Assembly (NCBI GenBank): GCA_013215295.1
Contig: JABSOZ010000012.1
Coordinates: 1-64,000 of the forward strand
From: Colwellia sp.
GTDB taxonomy: Bacteria > Pseudomonadota > Gammaproteobacteria > Enterobacterales > Alteromonadaceae
Reading direction: 5' to 3'
DNA: 64,000 nucleotides
Shown: one piece after another, positions 43,171-52,564 of the stretch
How the letters are laid out: each line of letters opens with the position of its first letter
How positions within the stretch are numbered: the first letter of the stretch is position 1
Notes under the pieces: model-generated
Seen by the model: the letters and a program-made list of their open reading frames with translations, nothing else
Database searches by the model: none
Told to the model about the DNA's origin: nothing
Position numbers and translations under genes: made by a program

Positions 43171-44538
43171 TTAACTACCGGCAACCTGCATTTCTTCAAT
43201 GAGTAATGATCCCGTTAATATACTGCCACGTAAATCAACATCACTACCAACAGCAACTAAGCCTTTAAATATGTCCGATAAATTGCCTGCGATAGTCACT
43301 TCTGATACTGGGTAAGCGATTTCGCCATTTTCCACCCAAAAGCCAGCAGCGCCACGTGAATAATCACCATTCAAGATATTAACGCCTTGTCCCATTAATT
43401 CAGTGACTAGAAAACCAGTACCCAATGTCTTCAGCATTGCATCAAAGTCGCCACCTTTTGCAGAGCCTTTCGCATTAATTTGCCAATTATGAATGCCACC
43501 AGCATGTCCAGTTGTCGTTAACCCTAACTTACGTGCAGAATAACTTGTTAATAAATATGTTTCTAAACAACCATCAACAATAATCTCACGATCGACAGTT
43601 TTTACACCTTCACTATCGAAGGTACTACTCGCTAAACCTTTAAGAATATGTGGACGTTCACTAATATTTAAAAACTCAGGAAAAACTTGCTTACCAATCG
43701 AGTCCATTAAAAATGATGATTTACGATATAAGTTACCACCACTAATTGCGGCAATAAAATGGCCAAAAATACTATTGGCGATATCGGCACGAAACATTAC
43801 AGGTACTTTCCCTGTAGGGAGCTTCTGAGCATTCAATCGAGATAGCGCTTCTTTTGAGGCTTGAATACCTATGGTAATGCCATTATCCATTAAATCAAAA
43901 TCACGATTAACGGTATAAGCATAATCACGTTGCATATCATCACCTTCAGAGGCGATCATCACACAACTTAAACTATGGCGTGAACTCGGATAACCAACAA
44001 TTTGCCCATTGGTATTTCCATACACTTTATAACCTTCAAAACTATCAAGCGAGGCACCGTCAGAATTAGTGATACGCTTATCATAAGCTAATGCACTATC
44101 TTCACATTCTTTTGCCAATTGAATAGCTTCATCAGTTGATAAGACTTTCGGATGGTATAAATCTAGATCGGCAGGTGACATTTCAAGCATGTTCTTATCA
44201 GCTAAACCGGAACAATCATCAACGGAAGTGTATTTAGCGATATTCACTGCTGCCTGAACAGTTTGTTTTAATGCAGCTTCAGATAAATCAGCGGTAGAAG
44301 CGCTTCCTTTCCTCCCTTGCTGATAAACAGTAATGCCTAATGCACCGTCATTAGTAAACTCAACCGTTTCTACTTCGCCTAAACGAGTGCCAACGCTTAA
44401 GCCTTGTTGACGGCTTATAGAGGCTTCAGCTGCGTCTGCGCCTAGCGATTTTGCTAAGTCGAGTACTTGCGCAACACGCTGCTCAACCTGCGATAATTGT
44501 TCTTTCATCGAATCTTTAGGGTTCATCGTTTGAGTCAT
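43171..44538 (-). CDS. pmbA: Metalloprotease PmbA/TldE
   Basis: 455 residues, usual length. Family blocks include LGADAAEASISRQQGLSVGTR near the N-terminus, ANSIFGHFIAAISGGNLYRKSSFL (about 260-283) and GDYSRGAAGFWVENGEIAYPVSEVTIAGN near the C-terminus. TldD-TldE (PmbA) process peptides such as microcin B17 and degrade antitoxin CcdA; TldE is the non-metal-binding partner. tldD is not in this window. Convergent with mgtE and divergent from darP. Confidence 0.94.
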   Translation of the reverse strand: MTQTMNPKDSMKEQLSQVEQRVAQVLDLAKSLGADAAEASISRQQGLSVGTRLGEVETVEFTNDGALGITVYQQGRKGSASTADLSEAALKQTVQAAVNIAKYTSVDDCSGLADKNMLEMSPADLDLYHPKVLSTDEAIQLAKECEDSALAYDKRITNSDGASLDSFEGYKVYGNTNGQIVGYPSSRHSLSCVMIASEGDDMQRDYAYTVNRDFDLMDNGITIGIQASKEALSRLNAQKLPTGKVPVMFRADIANSIFGHFIAAISGGNLYRKSSFLMDSIGKQVFPEFLNISERPHILKGLASSTFDSEGVKTVDREIIVDGCLETYLLTSYSARKLGLTTTGHAGGIHNWQINAKGSAKGGDFDAMLKTLGTGFLVTELMGQGVNILNGDYSRGAAGFWVENGEIAYPVSEVTIAGNLSDIFKGLVAVGSDVDLRGSILTGSLLIEEMQVAGS

Positions 44539-44644
44539 AATTTATTGTTTTCTTCTATAAATGCGGAAATTAGAAAATATGCACTGTATACCATAAGCAG
44601 TTACGCGTATAATAGCGATAATTATCACTTTAATAACGAATATT

Positions 44645-45169
44645 ATGCCCGAGTCTTCAAACGAGATCGATGAATTAGATGAAGAATTAAAAAGTAAATC
44701 TGAAGTAAAGCGCGAAATGATCCAATTGCAAATCTTTGGACAGAAGCTAATAGATTTATCTAAACATCAACGCAGTAAAATACCTTTTACTGAAGATATT
44801 AAAGACGCCTTAATTTTAGCTGATAAAATTAATAATAAGCATGAGGCATTACGTCGTCATGTTCGCCATTTAGCTAAAATATTATCTGAAACTGATTTAG
44901 AGCCCATTAAACATGCGCTTGATGTCATGGCCAATAAGCATCAGCAAGAAACAGCTAAGTTCATTAAACTTGAGAAAATGCGTGATAACACGATTGATCA
45001 AGGAAGTGATGCTATTGAAGCTTTACTTACTGAATATGCTTCTATGGAAAGGCAAAAATTACGACAGTTAGTGCGTCAAGCCTCAAAAGAAAAGAAAACA
45101 GAAAAGCTTGGTAAGTATTACAAAGAGTTGTTTGAATATTTAAAATTTCATACTAAAACAATAAACTAG
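44645..45169 (+). CDS. darP: Ribosome-associated protein DarP (YjgA)
   Basis: 174 residues, charged and helical: SEVKREMIQLQIFGQKLIDLSKHQRSKIPF and a C-terminal RQKLRQLVRQASKEKK segment. It aids late assembly of the 50S subunit in E. coli. The position divergent from pmbA is conserved in gammaproteobacteria. The first ATG after TAATAACGAATATT is used. Confidence 0.92.
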   Translation: MPESSNEIDELDEELKSKSEVKREMIQLQIFGQKLIDLSKHQRSKIPFTEDIKDALILADKINNKHEALRRHVRHLAKILSETDLEPIKHALDVMANKHQQETAKFIKLEKMRDNTIDQGSDAIEALLTEYASMERQKLRQLVRQASKEKKTEKLGKYYKELFEYLKFHTKTIN

Positions 45170-45184
45170 TATATTTAATGTATA

Positions 45185-45210
45185 AAAAAACCTGCAACAG
45201 CAGGTTTTTT
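45185..45210. terminator. Terminator between darP and efp
   Basis: Stem AAAAAACCTGC / GCAGGTTTTTT with a 4-base loop, with A/T runs allowing both directions. It lies 16 bp after the darP stop. Confidence 0.92.
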
Positions 45211-45316
45211 AATATAATTTTTTTGGATAATATCAAATAATTATTAATATCAGTGGCCAAATCAGTTTAGCTACTTAAAAAATATATTGAATAGTCAGCA
45301 AAAAAGTTAAAAGAAT

Positions 45317-45886
45317 CTATTTACTTGCACGTGATACATATTCACCCGTACGAGTATCTACTTTCACTGTTTCGCCAATTTGAATAAATAACGGCACGCG
45401 AACAACAGCACCGGTATTTAAAGTTGCAGGTTTGCCACCTGTACCAGCAGTATCACCTTTTAATCCTGGATCTGTTTCTGTAACATCGAGCTCAACAAAA
45501 TTAGGTGTTGTTACTGTGATGGGAGAACCATTCCATAAAGTAATGGTACAAACGTCGCCTTCTTTTAACCATTTAAGACTGTCTGCAACTGCTTTTTCAT
45601 CAGCTGCAATTTGCTCAAAGGTTTCATTATTCATAAAATACCAGAATTCACCGTCAGCATATAAATATGCAAGTTCGGTTTCCAATACATCAGCGCCTTC
45701 GCAAGACTCGCCTGATTTAAAGGTTTTTTCTAAGACTTTATTAGAAATAAGTTTACGAATTTTTACGCGGTTAAAGGCTTGGCCTTTCCCAGGTTTTACT
45801 AATTCGTTTTCTAAAATATTACAAGGTTCGCCGTCAATCATTAATTTAAGGCCAGCCTTAAATTGGTTTGTACTAAAATTAGCCAT
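45317..45886 (-). CDS. efp: Elongation factor P
   Basis: 189 residues, three domains (KOW-like 1-65, OB 66-128, OB 129-189). K34 in [10 protein letters not shown] is the lysine modified by EpmA/EpmB to relieve stalling at polyproline. The modification enzyme EpmB is encoded divergently 56 bp away, supporting a lysylated EF-P. epmA is not in this window. Confidence 0.96.
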   Translation of the reverse strand: MANFSTNQFKAGLKLMIDGEPCNILENELVKPGKGQAFNRVKIRKLISNKVLEKTFKSGESCEGADVLETELAYLYADGEFWYFMNNETFEQIAADEKAVADSLKWLKEGDVCTITLWNGSPITVTTPNFVELDVTETDPGLKGDTAGTGGKPATLNTGAVVRVPLFIQIGETVKVDTRTGEYVSRASK

Positions 45887-45942
45887 ATTAATGTTCTCTT
45901 ATACTCAAACAGATAACGCAGAGATTTAAATTGAAATTAGAA

Positions 45943-46959
45943 ATGCCGCAGATAATAACCCAAATCAGCGATCAATTGCACACTTCTTGGCAAAAAGAGT
46001 TAAGTAATGTTGTAACTGATCCCAAAAAACTTTTAGAAATGCTTGAAATTAACGACTCGGATTACTTGCAACACTTTTCAGCGCGAAAGTTATTTCCCGT
46101 GCGCGTGCCACAACCTTTTATCTCTCGAATGAAAAAAGGTGACTTTATTGATCCTTTGCTCATGCAGGTAATGCCATTATCTGATGAATATATTATGACG
46201 AATGGCTATTCGACCGACCCGCTAGAAGAACACGATACGGTTGCAGAAGGCTTATTACACAAATATAAGCATCGAGTATTGATGATTATAAAATCAGGCT
46301 GTGCTGTTAATTGCCGTTATTGTTTTCGTCGACATTTTCCTTACGATGAAAATAGCCCTAATAAAGTTCGTTGGCAAGCTGCTTTGAAATATATTTCAGA
46401 TCATCCTGAAGTTAATGAAGTTATTTTCAGTGGTGGTGACCCTCTTATGGCAAACGATGAACATATTAAGTGGCTAGTTGAGCAGCTGGAGCCCATAAAA
46501 CATATTACACGCCTGCGTATTCATACCCGTTTACCTATTGTGATCCCACAACGTATCACAACATCTCTAGTAAACATTTTGTCTCAAACTCGATTAAAAG
46601 CAACGATGGTTTTACATGTTAATCACCCCAATGAAATTGACGATAATGTTAAAAGTGCGATTGAAAAGTTACGTACAGCAAGAATTCCCTTATTTAATCA
46701 AAGTGTATTATTAAAAGGAATAAATGATGATGCTGACGTTTTATGCAAGTTAAGTGAAGTACTTTTTGACAGTGGTATTCAGCCTTACTACTTGCATATG
46801 TTTGACCCTGTACAAGGCGTTGCACATTTTGATGTTTGCGAAGATAAGGCAAAAATAATAGTACAAAAAATGATGGCTATACTACCTGGCTTTTTAATGC
46901 CTAAATTAGTAAGAGAAATTGCTGGAGAGGCTAACAAAACGCCAATCAATTTGGCATAA
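45943..46959 (+). CDS. epmB: EF-P beta-lysylation protein EpmB
   Basis: 338 residues from the ATG that aligns with E. coli EpmB (MPQIITQ against MAHIVT); a TTG four codons earlier is also open. Radical SAM cysteines C120-x3-C124-x2-C127 are in GCAVNCRYCF, and FSGGDPLMA is the SAM-binding GGD motif. As a lysine 2,3-aminomutase relative it converts alpha-lysine to beta-lysine for EF-P. The adjacent efp gene confirms the role. Confidence 0.95.
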   Translation: MPQIITQISDQLHTSWQKELSNVVTDPKKLLEMLEINDSDYLQHFSARKLFPVRVPQPFISRMKKGDFIDPLLMQVMPLSDEYIMTNGYSTDPLEEHDTVAEGLLHKYKHRVLMIIKSGCAVNCRYCFRRHFPYDENSPNKVRWQAALKYISDHPEVNEVIFSGGDPLMANDEHIKWLVEQLEPIKHITRLRIHTRLPIVIPQRITTSLVNILSQTRLKATMVLHVNHPNEIDDNVKSAIEKLRTARIPLFNQSVLLKGINDDADVLCKLSEVLFDSGIQPYYLHMFDPVQGVAHFDVCEDKAKIIVQKMMAILPGFLMPKLVREIAGEANKTPINLA

Positions 46960-46998
46960 TAGCGCTATTATCAAAACAATATTTAATATAGAGACACT

Positions 46999-47310
46999 AT
47001 GAGTGAAACTGTCAGTAAGCAACTTATTGAAAATATTTCAATAATTTTAAAGAAATCATTAACCGCTGATGCAAACTTAGCCGAATTAAGAAAAAACAAA
47101 CAAGCGGGTTTTGGAGCTATTTTTAAAGAAGATGCAGGTTTTAAGTGTTCTGAAAATACTTTTCAGCCGTATATTGAAGAGGTGGCAAACGATTTGATTT
47201 TTTGGCAAAAAACATCAGATCAACAAACGCTTATCGACACAGTTAAAAAAATAGAAAAACTTTTTACTGTTTTAGCTAATTTTGAAGACAGTGCTAACGT
47301 TAGCCATTAA
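46999..47310 (+). CDS. Small helical protein of unknown function
   Basis: 103 residues, soluble, predicted all-helical and lysine-rich, with the central phrase NKQAGFGAIFKEDAGFKCSE. No signal peptide or family recognised. It lies 39 bp after epmB on the same strand and ends before a shared terminator, so it may be co-transcribed with epmB. Confidence 0.6.
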   Translation: MSETVSKQLIENISIILKKSLTADANLAELRKNKQAGFGAIFKEDAGFKCSENTFQPYIEEVANDLIFWQKTSDQQTLIDTVKKIEKLFTVLANFEDSANVSH

Positions 47311-47333
47311 TATATATTAGCAAAGCATAAATA

Positions 47334-47361
47334 AAAAATGCAGCCAAATGGCTGCATTTTT
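47334..47361. terminator. Bidirectional terminator
   Basis: Perfect 12-bp stem AAAAATGCAGCC / GGCTGCATTTTT with a 4-base loop between convergent genes. Confidence 0.92.
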
Positions 47362-47378
47362 ATTGTGTTTGAATAAAC

Positions 47379-47882
47379 CTAGGTATTGATATTTTCTTTA
47401 ATTATGCCTTTAAACCACTTATCTAATAATCTTTTTTCATATCTCAATGATTGGTTCGGGTATCTCCTGCTACGATTATTTTTGAAATTTGTATCTCTTA
47501 AATTTTCTGTACCTTGAGTCACAAGTTCATTTTTTGAATTCAACACTTGATACTTAAATAAAATTCTCGGAGATTGTCTTTCGCCGATAACTCGGATATG
47601 ACGGCTACTTTGAAAACTGACACCACCTGCAAGATCCAAATCATACACATTAACGTGTAATTTATACCCTTGAGGAAGCTTACTTTCTAATTTAATAAAA
47701 TGTCTCTCAAGTTCAGACAGAGTATTTTCTACAAAATCAGCTTTCTTTTCATCGCCTTCATGCACATCAGAATATTTTTCAACATTTGACCAACGAACTT
47801 CGGCAGAGCCAGCAAAACTTATAGTAGATAGTGCTAACGCGACACATAAAGTAAACTTTGACATAATAATTGTTTTTTTCAT
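47379..47882 (-). CDS. DUF3016 exported protein, copy 1
   Basis: 167 residues with a signal peptide (cleavage near FAGSA). The DUF3016 core has VRWSNVEKYSDVHEGD, LPQGYKLHVNVYDLDLAGGV and a C-terminal NQSLRYEKRLLDKWF. Function unknown; probably periplasmic. It is the first of three leftward paralogues at 47379-49153. The ATG has AAGGAATTAAAAACA before it; a second Met (MSKFTL) is less well placed. It ends 18 bp before the shared terminator. Confidence 0.83.
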   Translation of the reverse strand: MKKTIIMSKFTLCVALALSTISFAGSAEVRWSNVEKYSDVHEGDEKKADFVENTLSELERHFIKLESKLPQGYKLHVNVYDLDLAGGVSFQSSRHIRVIGERQSPRILFKYQVLNSKNELVTQGTENLRDTNFKNNRSRRYPNQSLRYEKRLLDKWFKGIIKENINT

Positions 47883-47963
47883 TGTTTTTAATTCCTTATA
47901 AAACCATCATCTAAAATAGTCTTATTTGGGAATCACATCAAGAAAAAAATATTTTATCAACAA

Positions 47964-48449
47964 TTACAATATTTCAAGCTTTTCAGAAAACCACTCATCG
48001 AGCAATATTTTTTCAAATTTTAATGATTGATTTGGGTATCTTGCATTTCTTCTTTCTTTGAAGTTAACATCTTTTAAACTCTCGGTGCCTTGTGTTACCA
48101 GTTGGTTTTTATCATTGATAACTTGGTATTTAAATAAAATTCTAGCTGATTGTCCTGCACCTATCACTCGTATCTGACGACTAGTTCTAAAATTAACACC
48201 GCCAGCAAGATCTAAGTCAAAAACGTTCACTCTTAATTTATAGCCATTCGGTAATTTATCTTCTAGCTTTGTAAAGTGTTTTTCCAACTCTTTAAATATT
48301 GCCTTTTTAAATTTCGCATCATTTTGATCTGCAGAATACATATCACTGTATTTATCAGGATTAGTCCAACGTACTTCTGCCGCAGAGACGGCATTAATTG
48401 CTGGGAATAATACACTTGCAACCAATATCAATTTAATAAATTTTTTCAT
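47964..48449 (-). CDS. DUF3016 exported protein, copy 2
   Basis: 161 residues with a signal peptide (cleavage near VSAAE). It is clearly closest to copy 1: VRWTNPDKYSDMYS, LPNGYKLRVNVFDLDLAGGVNFRTSRQIRVIG and YPNQSLKFEKILLDEWF. The two probably arose by a recent tandem duplication. The 81-bp gap to copy 1 has no terminator, so they could be co-transcribed. AAGGAGCG lies before the ATG. Confidence 0.83.
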   Translation of the reverse strand: MKKFIKLILVASVLFPAINAVSAAEVRWTNPDKYSDMYSADQNDAKFKKAIFKELEKHFTKLEDKLPNGYKLRVNVFDLDLAGGVNFRTSRQIRVIGAGQSARILFKYQVINDKNQLVTQGTESLKDVNFKERRNARYPNQSLKFEKILLDEWFSEKLEIL

Positions 48450-48643
48450 GTTACGCTCCTTTTGAATGTAATTAAATACTAATCCAAAGAAGGTCGCTTA
48501 ACAATTTTCCAATTGTATCATTATATTTAAATGTGTCTAAATCTTCATAAATCTAATATTACACTTTGCTTTTTAGTGGTAAATACGATATTTAAGAATT
48601 ATCCCTATTCATAGACTTAACGTCATCATAAACGCTCAACAGT

Positions 48644-49153
48644 CTATTTCATCACATCATTAGAAAATGTGCTATCAAACCAATCATCAAGTAATTTTTT
48701 CTCATAGCCTAATGATTTATTTCTATACTTTGAACTGTTACCCATCATGAAATTCATATCTTTTAAATTCACATTGTCACTATGTATTACTGCTTGATCC
48801 GCATTCATTAATTTATATGAAAACTTTATCCGTGGAGAATAAATTTCTGTAATAACTCTTATATTGTGCATCCCGCCAGCATGTACATCGCCAGCTAAAT
48901 CAACATCAAGAACTTCAATCTCAAGTAATTGAGATTCAGGTAATGCCTTAGCAAGTTTTAGCAAATGTTTTTCAAGTTCCTTGAATGTATTCTCTCGGAA
49001 GCGTTTTTTTCCTTGGTTACCAGAGTATATATCTCTATATTTCCCAGGTTCTGTCCAAGTTACTTTTACATCAGCTGCATGCGCTGAAGTGATTCCAAAA
49101 ATCGTTGTACAGAGTCCTGAAAAAATCAATAAAGTGAGTAGTTGTTTGGTCAT
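48644..49153 (-). CDS. DUF3016 exported protein, copy 3
   Basis: 169 residues with a signal peptide (cleavage near SAHAAD). It is the most divergent of the three: VTWTEPGKYRDIYSGN, LPESQLLEIEVLDVDLAGDVHAGGMHNIRVI and YRNKSLGYEKKLLDDWF. The central strand-turn DLAGDVHAGG differs from DLAGGVNF in the other copies. A 194-bp gap separates it from copy 2, enough for a separate promoter. Confidence 0.83.
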   Translation of the reverse strand: MTKQLLTLLIFSGLCTTIFGITSAHAADVKVTWTEPGKYRDIYSGNQGKKRFRENTFKELEKHLLKLAKALPESQLLEIEVLDVDLAGDVHAGGMHNIRVITEIYSPRIKFSYKLMNADQAVIHSDNVNLKDMNFMMGNSSKYRNKSLGYEKKLLDDWFDSTFSNDVMK

Positions 49154-49266
49154 CTTTTATCCTTTAACTATTTAGTTCATTAATGTTTAAACCGCGTATT
49201 AGAGCCTATTAATTAAAAATATAACGTATTAATTTGTAATGCTCTTGAATACATTTGTATTTAACG

Positions 49267-49824
49267 TTATTTAAAAAACTGCGCTAAAATCATTTTTACC
49301 ACATCTTCAGTACGTTCTTTTCTCTCAGCTGAACTAAAATTTTCTTGAACAAACCCTTGAACAGCTCCTCTCCAAACTCGTTGCTTACTATTAGCATCTT
49401 CTACATACATTAAAAAGCTTCCTTTTTCGAGTTTTGCATTTTCGCTTAAGCCTGGTGTAACACCAAATTTTTCACTGATATTTTCATCTGATAAATCTTT
49501 TGATAAAGCAACGCCAAAGCCAACATAGAAATCGACTGGAGTATTAATGTCTACTCTTTGGTAACCTTTTTGTGAAAATCCTTCTGAGATTGCATTAGCA
49601 TAAAGTTGGTAAATAACGTCTATCTCCTGAGAATTTAAAGAGGCATCTTTTACATATTGAGGAGATAAAGAAAAAGTGCTACCAACCGGATATTTAGTAG
49701 GAAAGTCCCAGACGCTTGAAAGGGCTAACTGACTATCAGCTTTGGTCGTGGGTTTTATTACCTGCACACATGCTGAAAGCAAGAAGAGTGAAAATAACGA
49801 TAGTATTAGTGTTGCTTTTTTCAT
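49267..49824 (-). CDS. DUF4136 lipoprotein
   Basis: 185 residues. Lipobox LLSAC with lipidated C19. DUF4136 features are SVWDFPTKYPV near 42-52, the IYQLYANAISEGFSQKGYQRV helix (about 75-95) and LYVEDANSKQRVWRGAVQG near the C-terminus. Likely anchored in the outer membrane facing the periplasm. It lies 113 bp upstream of the third DUF3016 gene on the same strand. Function unknown. Confidence 0.8.
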   Translation of the reverse strand: MKKATLILSLFSLFLLSACVQVIKPTTKADSQLALSSVWDFPTKYPVGSTFSLSPQYVKDASLNSQEIDVIYQLYANAISEGFSQKGYQRVDINTPVDFYVGFGVALSKDLSDENISEKFGVTPGLSENAKLEKGSFLMYVEDANSKQRVWRGAVQGFVQENFSSAERKERTEDVVKMILAQFFK

Positions 49825-50085
49825 TTTTCGTCCTGAAATAATAAATGAATACGAACTTATCCACTTATTTATATATTACCTAAACATATGAATATGTATA
49901 GAAAACTCAGACTTAATTCTGAAACAAATTGTACGAATGCTAAAGTCAGCAGTATTAATTTCAACAATAGTATCAACAATGAAAATTCCACTCACAACTG
50001 ATTGATATTTAAGGTTATACCTAGATCGTACAACTAGGGATTTTAACCTAGTTAAAAAAATTTATGGTTATCAAATATAACTAAA

Positions 50086-50826
50086 CTACTTTCTCATCGC
50101 AAAGTAGTATTCATAGGGTTCTTCAAGCATCGCTTTTTGAAATATTTGATTAATGGCAGTAAAGGTTTCTTTTGACATTGTATTGGCGATTGCAATGTAA
50201 ATTGGTGTTGAATAACCATGAAAATATGAACAAGCTACTTCTTTATATAAAGGATTTTCTTGGTGATACACTTTAACTGGACTCGGATGATAAAAAGCAT
50301 CCAGCCTCCCTCTTTGAGTCAATTCGACTCCTCTACTTGTTACATCTTCACCCTTTAAGGGGATCAGGTTTGCTTGAGAGTCGGTGAGTGCTGCAACTAA
50401 TTGTGACCCCGCAGGAACACCGATGTTTAGTTTTTCAAATCGATGAGTTGCACTTAAAATTGGAATATAATTTTCTTTTTTAAAACAGAGCCCAGGAACA
50501 GTGTGAAATAATGGGAAAGATAGTGTTCTGACTGTTTCATGATTTGACGGAATAGAGGTAGGCATTAATACATCGACCCTGCCTTTAATTAATTCGGTGA
50601 AAGCTCTTTCTCGTGGTAATTTCACATAAACAACGTTGAAATCAGCCTGAAGAAACACCTCATTAATATACTGATATAGCGGACTGTCTTTATACTCTTC
50701 ATGTAAAGCAATATGAGGAGGAAAATCAATAAAACCTACGGTTAACGTTTGAGATAATGATACAAATGAAAATAAACTTAAAACGCTCAAGCAATAAATT
50801 TTTTTTACTTTTTTAGCAAAAACCAA
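50086..50826 (-). CDS. Periplasmic solute-binding protein (SBP_bac_3 type)
   Basis: 246 residues. The start is TTG with an ideal Shine-Dalgarno AAGGAGG a few bases upstream. Signal peptide 1-25, then TLTVGFIDFPPHIALHE at the N-terminus of the binding fold, LIKGRVDVLMPTSI and SRGVELTQRGRLDAFYHP. Such proteins bind amino acids or act as periplasmic sensors. No permease or ATPase is nearby; the partner is a DUF3365 protein 15 bp upstream in the same operon, so a sensory role is more likely than transport. Confidence 0.78.
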   Translation of the reverse strand: MVFAKKVKKIYCLSVLSLFSFVSLSQTLTVGFIDFPPHIALHEEYKDSPLYQYINEVFLQADFNVVYVKLPRERAFTELIKGRVDVLMPTSIPSNHETVRTLSFPLFHTVPGLCFKKENYIPILSATHRFEKLNIGVPAGSQLVAALTDSQANLIPLKGEDVTSRGVELTQRGRLDAFYHPSPVKVYHQENPLYKEVACSYFHGYSTPIYIAIANTMSKETFTAINQIFQKAMLEEPYEYYFAMRK

Positions 50827-50841
50827 AAGGCCTCCTTAACT

Positions 50842-51627
50842 TTATTCCAGTACTGACTTTTCAATTGAAATACTGACTCCACCACCAAAATCATCGATTG
50901 TCCAATTTTCCATTTCGAAACCTGTTATATCAATGTTAGTCCATTCTGATCTTTTTTTACCTGCATTTAAAGGATTGTTATCTGGAATTCCATGACAAGC
51001 CAAACAATAGTGAGCCATAGGTAATGGTGTGAATTGACGAATAGCAGGTCTACCATTAAGTAGTGCATTTTCATCGTAATATATTTTGGGGTTGTTTTGT
51101 ATTTTTTTCATAACACTACTTTCCCATGAATCAGGCCGATTCAGTTTATTTCTTATTTGCCCAGCCGTTCTAGTGAATTTTATTTTTAGACCCACTCCTT
51201 TCGTCGATAATTTTGCAGACAATTGAAAAGCAAACGTTGCGGGAATAATTCCTTTAAAGCCTATTTCATCATCATATAATAGCGCTTTATTATCATCCAT
51301 GACTTCAACCATCGCTTGCAATAATACCGTTTTCACAAAGTGATCTTCCTTTGGAAACTCTTCATTATATTTTGCAAGGTAGGTCTGCTTAATATTATCA
51401 ATAAAACGTTTGCCTAAAAGCTCTTTTTTATCAATATTTTTATCATTAATTATCGGTTGGCTTTTAAAAACATAGACCATTGAAGACATATACATTTTGG
51501 TTATATCGTTTATAAGACTTTTCATCTGAGCATCATTTGCATGCAAATTAAAACTAATAAGGTATATAGATGCAAATAAAAAACAGACAACCTTTAGGGC
51601 TATTTTTTTTATACTTGATAATGTCAT
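50842..51627 (-). CDS. DUF3365 (Tll0287-like) protein with a c-type haem motif
   Basis: 261 residues, signal peptide or anchor at about 9-31, then a periplasmic Tll0287-like domain, a haem-binding PAS-like fold. C208-L-A-C211-H212 is a canonical CxxCH haem attachment site. Family phrases are KFTRTAGQIRNKLNRPDSWE and PMAHYCLACHGIPDNNP. Relatives occur as redox or gas sensors. It is first in a two-gene operon with the binding protein, 15 bp apart, so the two may form a periplasmic sensing pair. Ligand unknown. Confidence 0.82.
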   Translation of the reverse strand: MTLSSIKKIALKVVCFLFASIYLISFNLHANDAQMKSLINDITKMYMSSMVYVFKSQPIINDKNIDKKELLGKRFIDNIKQTYLAKYNEEFPKEDHFVKTVLLQAMVEVMDDNKALLYDDEIGFKGIIPATFAFQLSAKLSTKGVGLKIKFTRTAGQIRNKLNRPDSWESSVMKKIQNNPKIYYDENALLNGRPAIRQFTPLPMAHYCLACHGIPDNNPLNAGKKRSEWTNIDITGFEMENWTIDDFGGGVSISIEKSVLE

Positions 51628-52564
51628 ACCGTTTACCTGAACTTTTAATATATGAATTTAACATGAGTTATTTATCCATCACAACATGAGTAACTCTATC
51701 TATTTCAATATCTAGTCAACTTACTAAATTATAACTATATCTACAACAAAGTAATAAGAAATCGTGTTCTCAGTTCAATAAGAAAATAGGATTCTCTTTG
51801 AATATAAATATAGCGGATGAACTAGGTTAACTTAATTCAATTATTTAACAAAAACAAACTAAAAAAATAAACATGGGCTTTCCACCTTTTCCATTATCAG
51901 TAAATGAATTTATGAGCGTGACTTCCATATTTACCAATTCTTTATCTCCTCAATAATGCCAGTTAAAATGTCATTTGTTATACAGTAGTATAATCACAAT
52001 TGAAATTTGCTCGCCATTAAACTTAAAAAACCAAAATATTACTATTCGGGCTTTCGTTTAAATGTAAGGGGTATTTAATAAAAATCACAACATGCCGCTC
52101 ATCTAATATCTATATATTTGTTTTAGCTGCACTTTAAACATGAGAATGACTTCGATGCTTCTATTCTCCACCATCTAACTGAGCGCTAAAAACAGCCCAT
52201 TGAATTATAAAAAATCACCTGCCATAAACGGGTGTTTTAACGACAACATTAGCCAATGTTCTCGTTCGCTCGTGAGGCAGTGTAACTCATTATGCCTTTG
52301 GCATTTAAGTTCTAAATGGCAAATGTGAGACTAAAACTGTCGTTACTTACGAGTCAAAACTATCCCAACTAGCGGCCACTTAAAGACGAAAATTGACCTA
52401 GGGCTGAAAGAAAAACCAAGGGGTAAAACACTTAATTATGGAACTATTTTTTTGTGAGATATTTTGTGGGAATTCATCCAAGCAAGCCAACTTGAATACG
52501 TCTTAAATATGTTAAAGCATTCTGTTAGAATACTAGGCTATTGATTAAAGAATACCGAGACAGC
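51628..52564. other. Long intergenic region (937 bp) without a recognised gene
   Basis: No supported reading frame or tRNA. Weak hairpins are present: CACC-N12-GTG near 52217-52238 and TGCC-TTT-GGCA near 52292-52302. The region is AT-rich and poor in long frames on both strands. The right end should carry the helicase promoter and leader; DEAD-box helicase leaders of cold-adapted bacteria are often long, which may explain part of the gap. I see nothing else in it. Confidence 0.4.
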
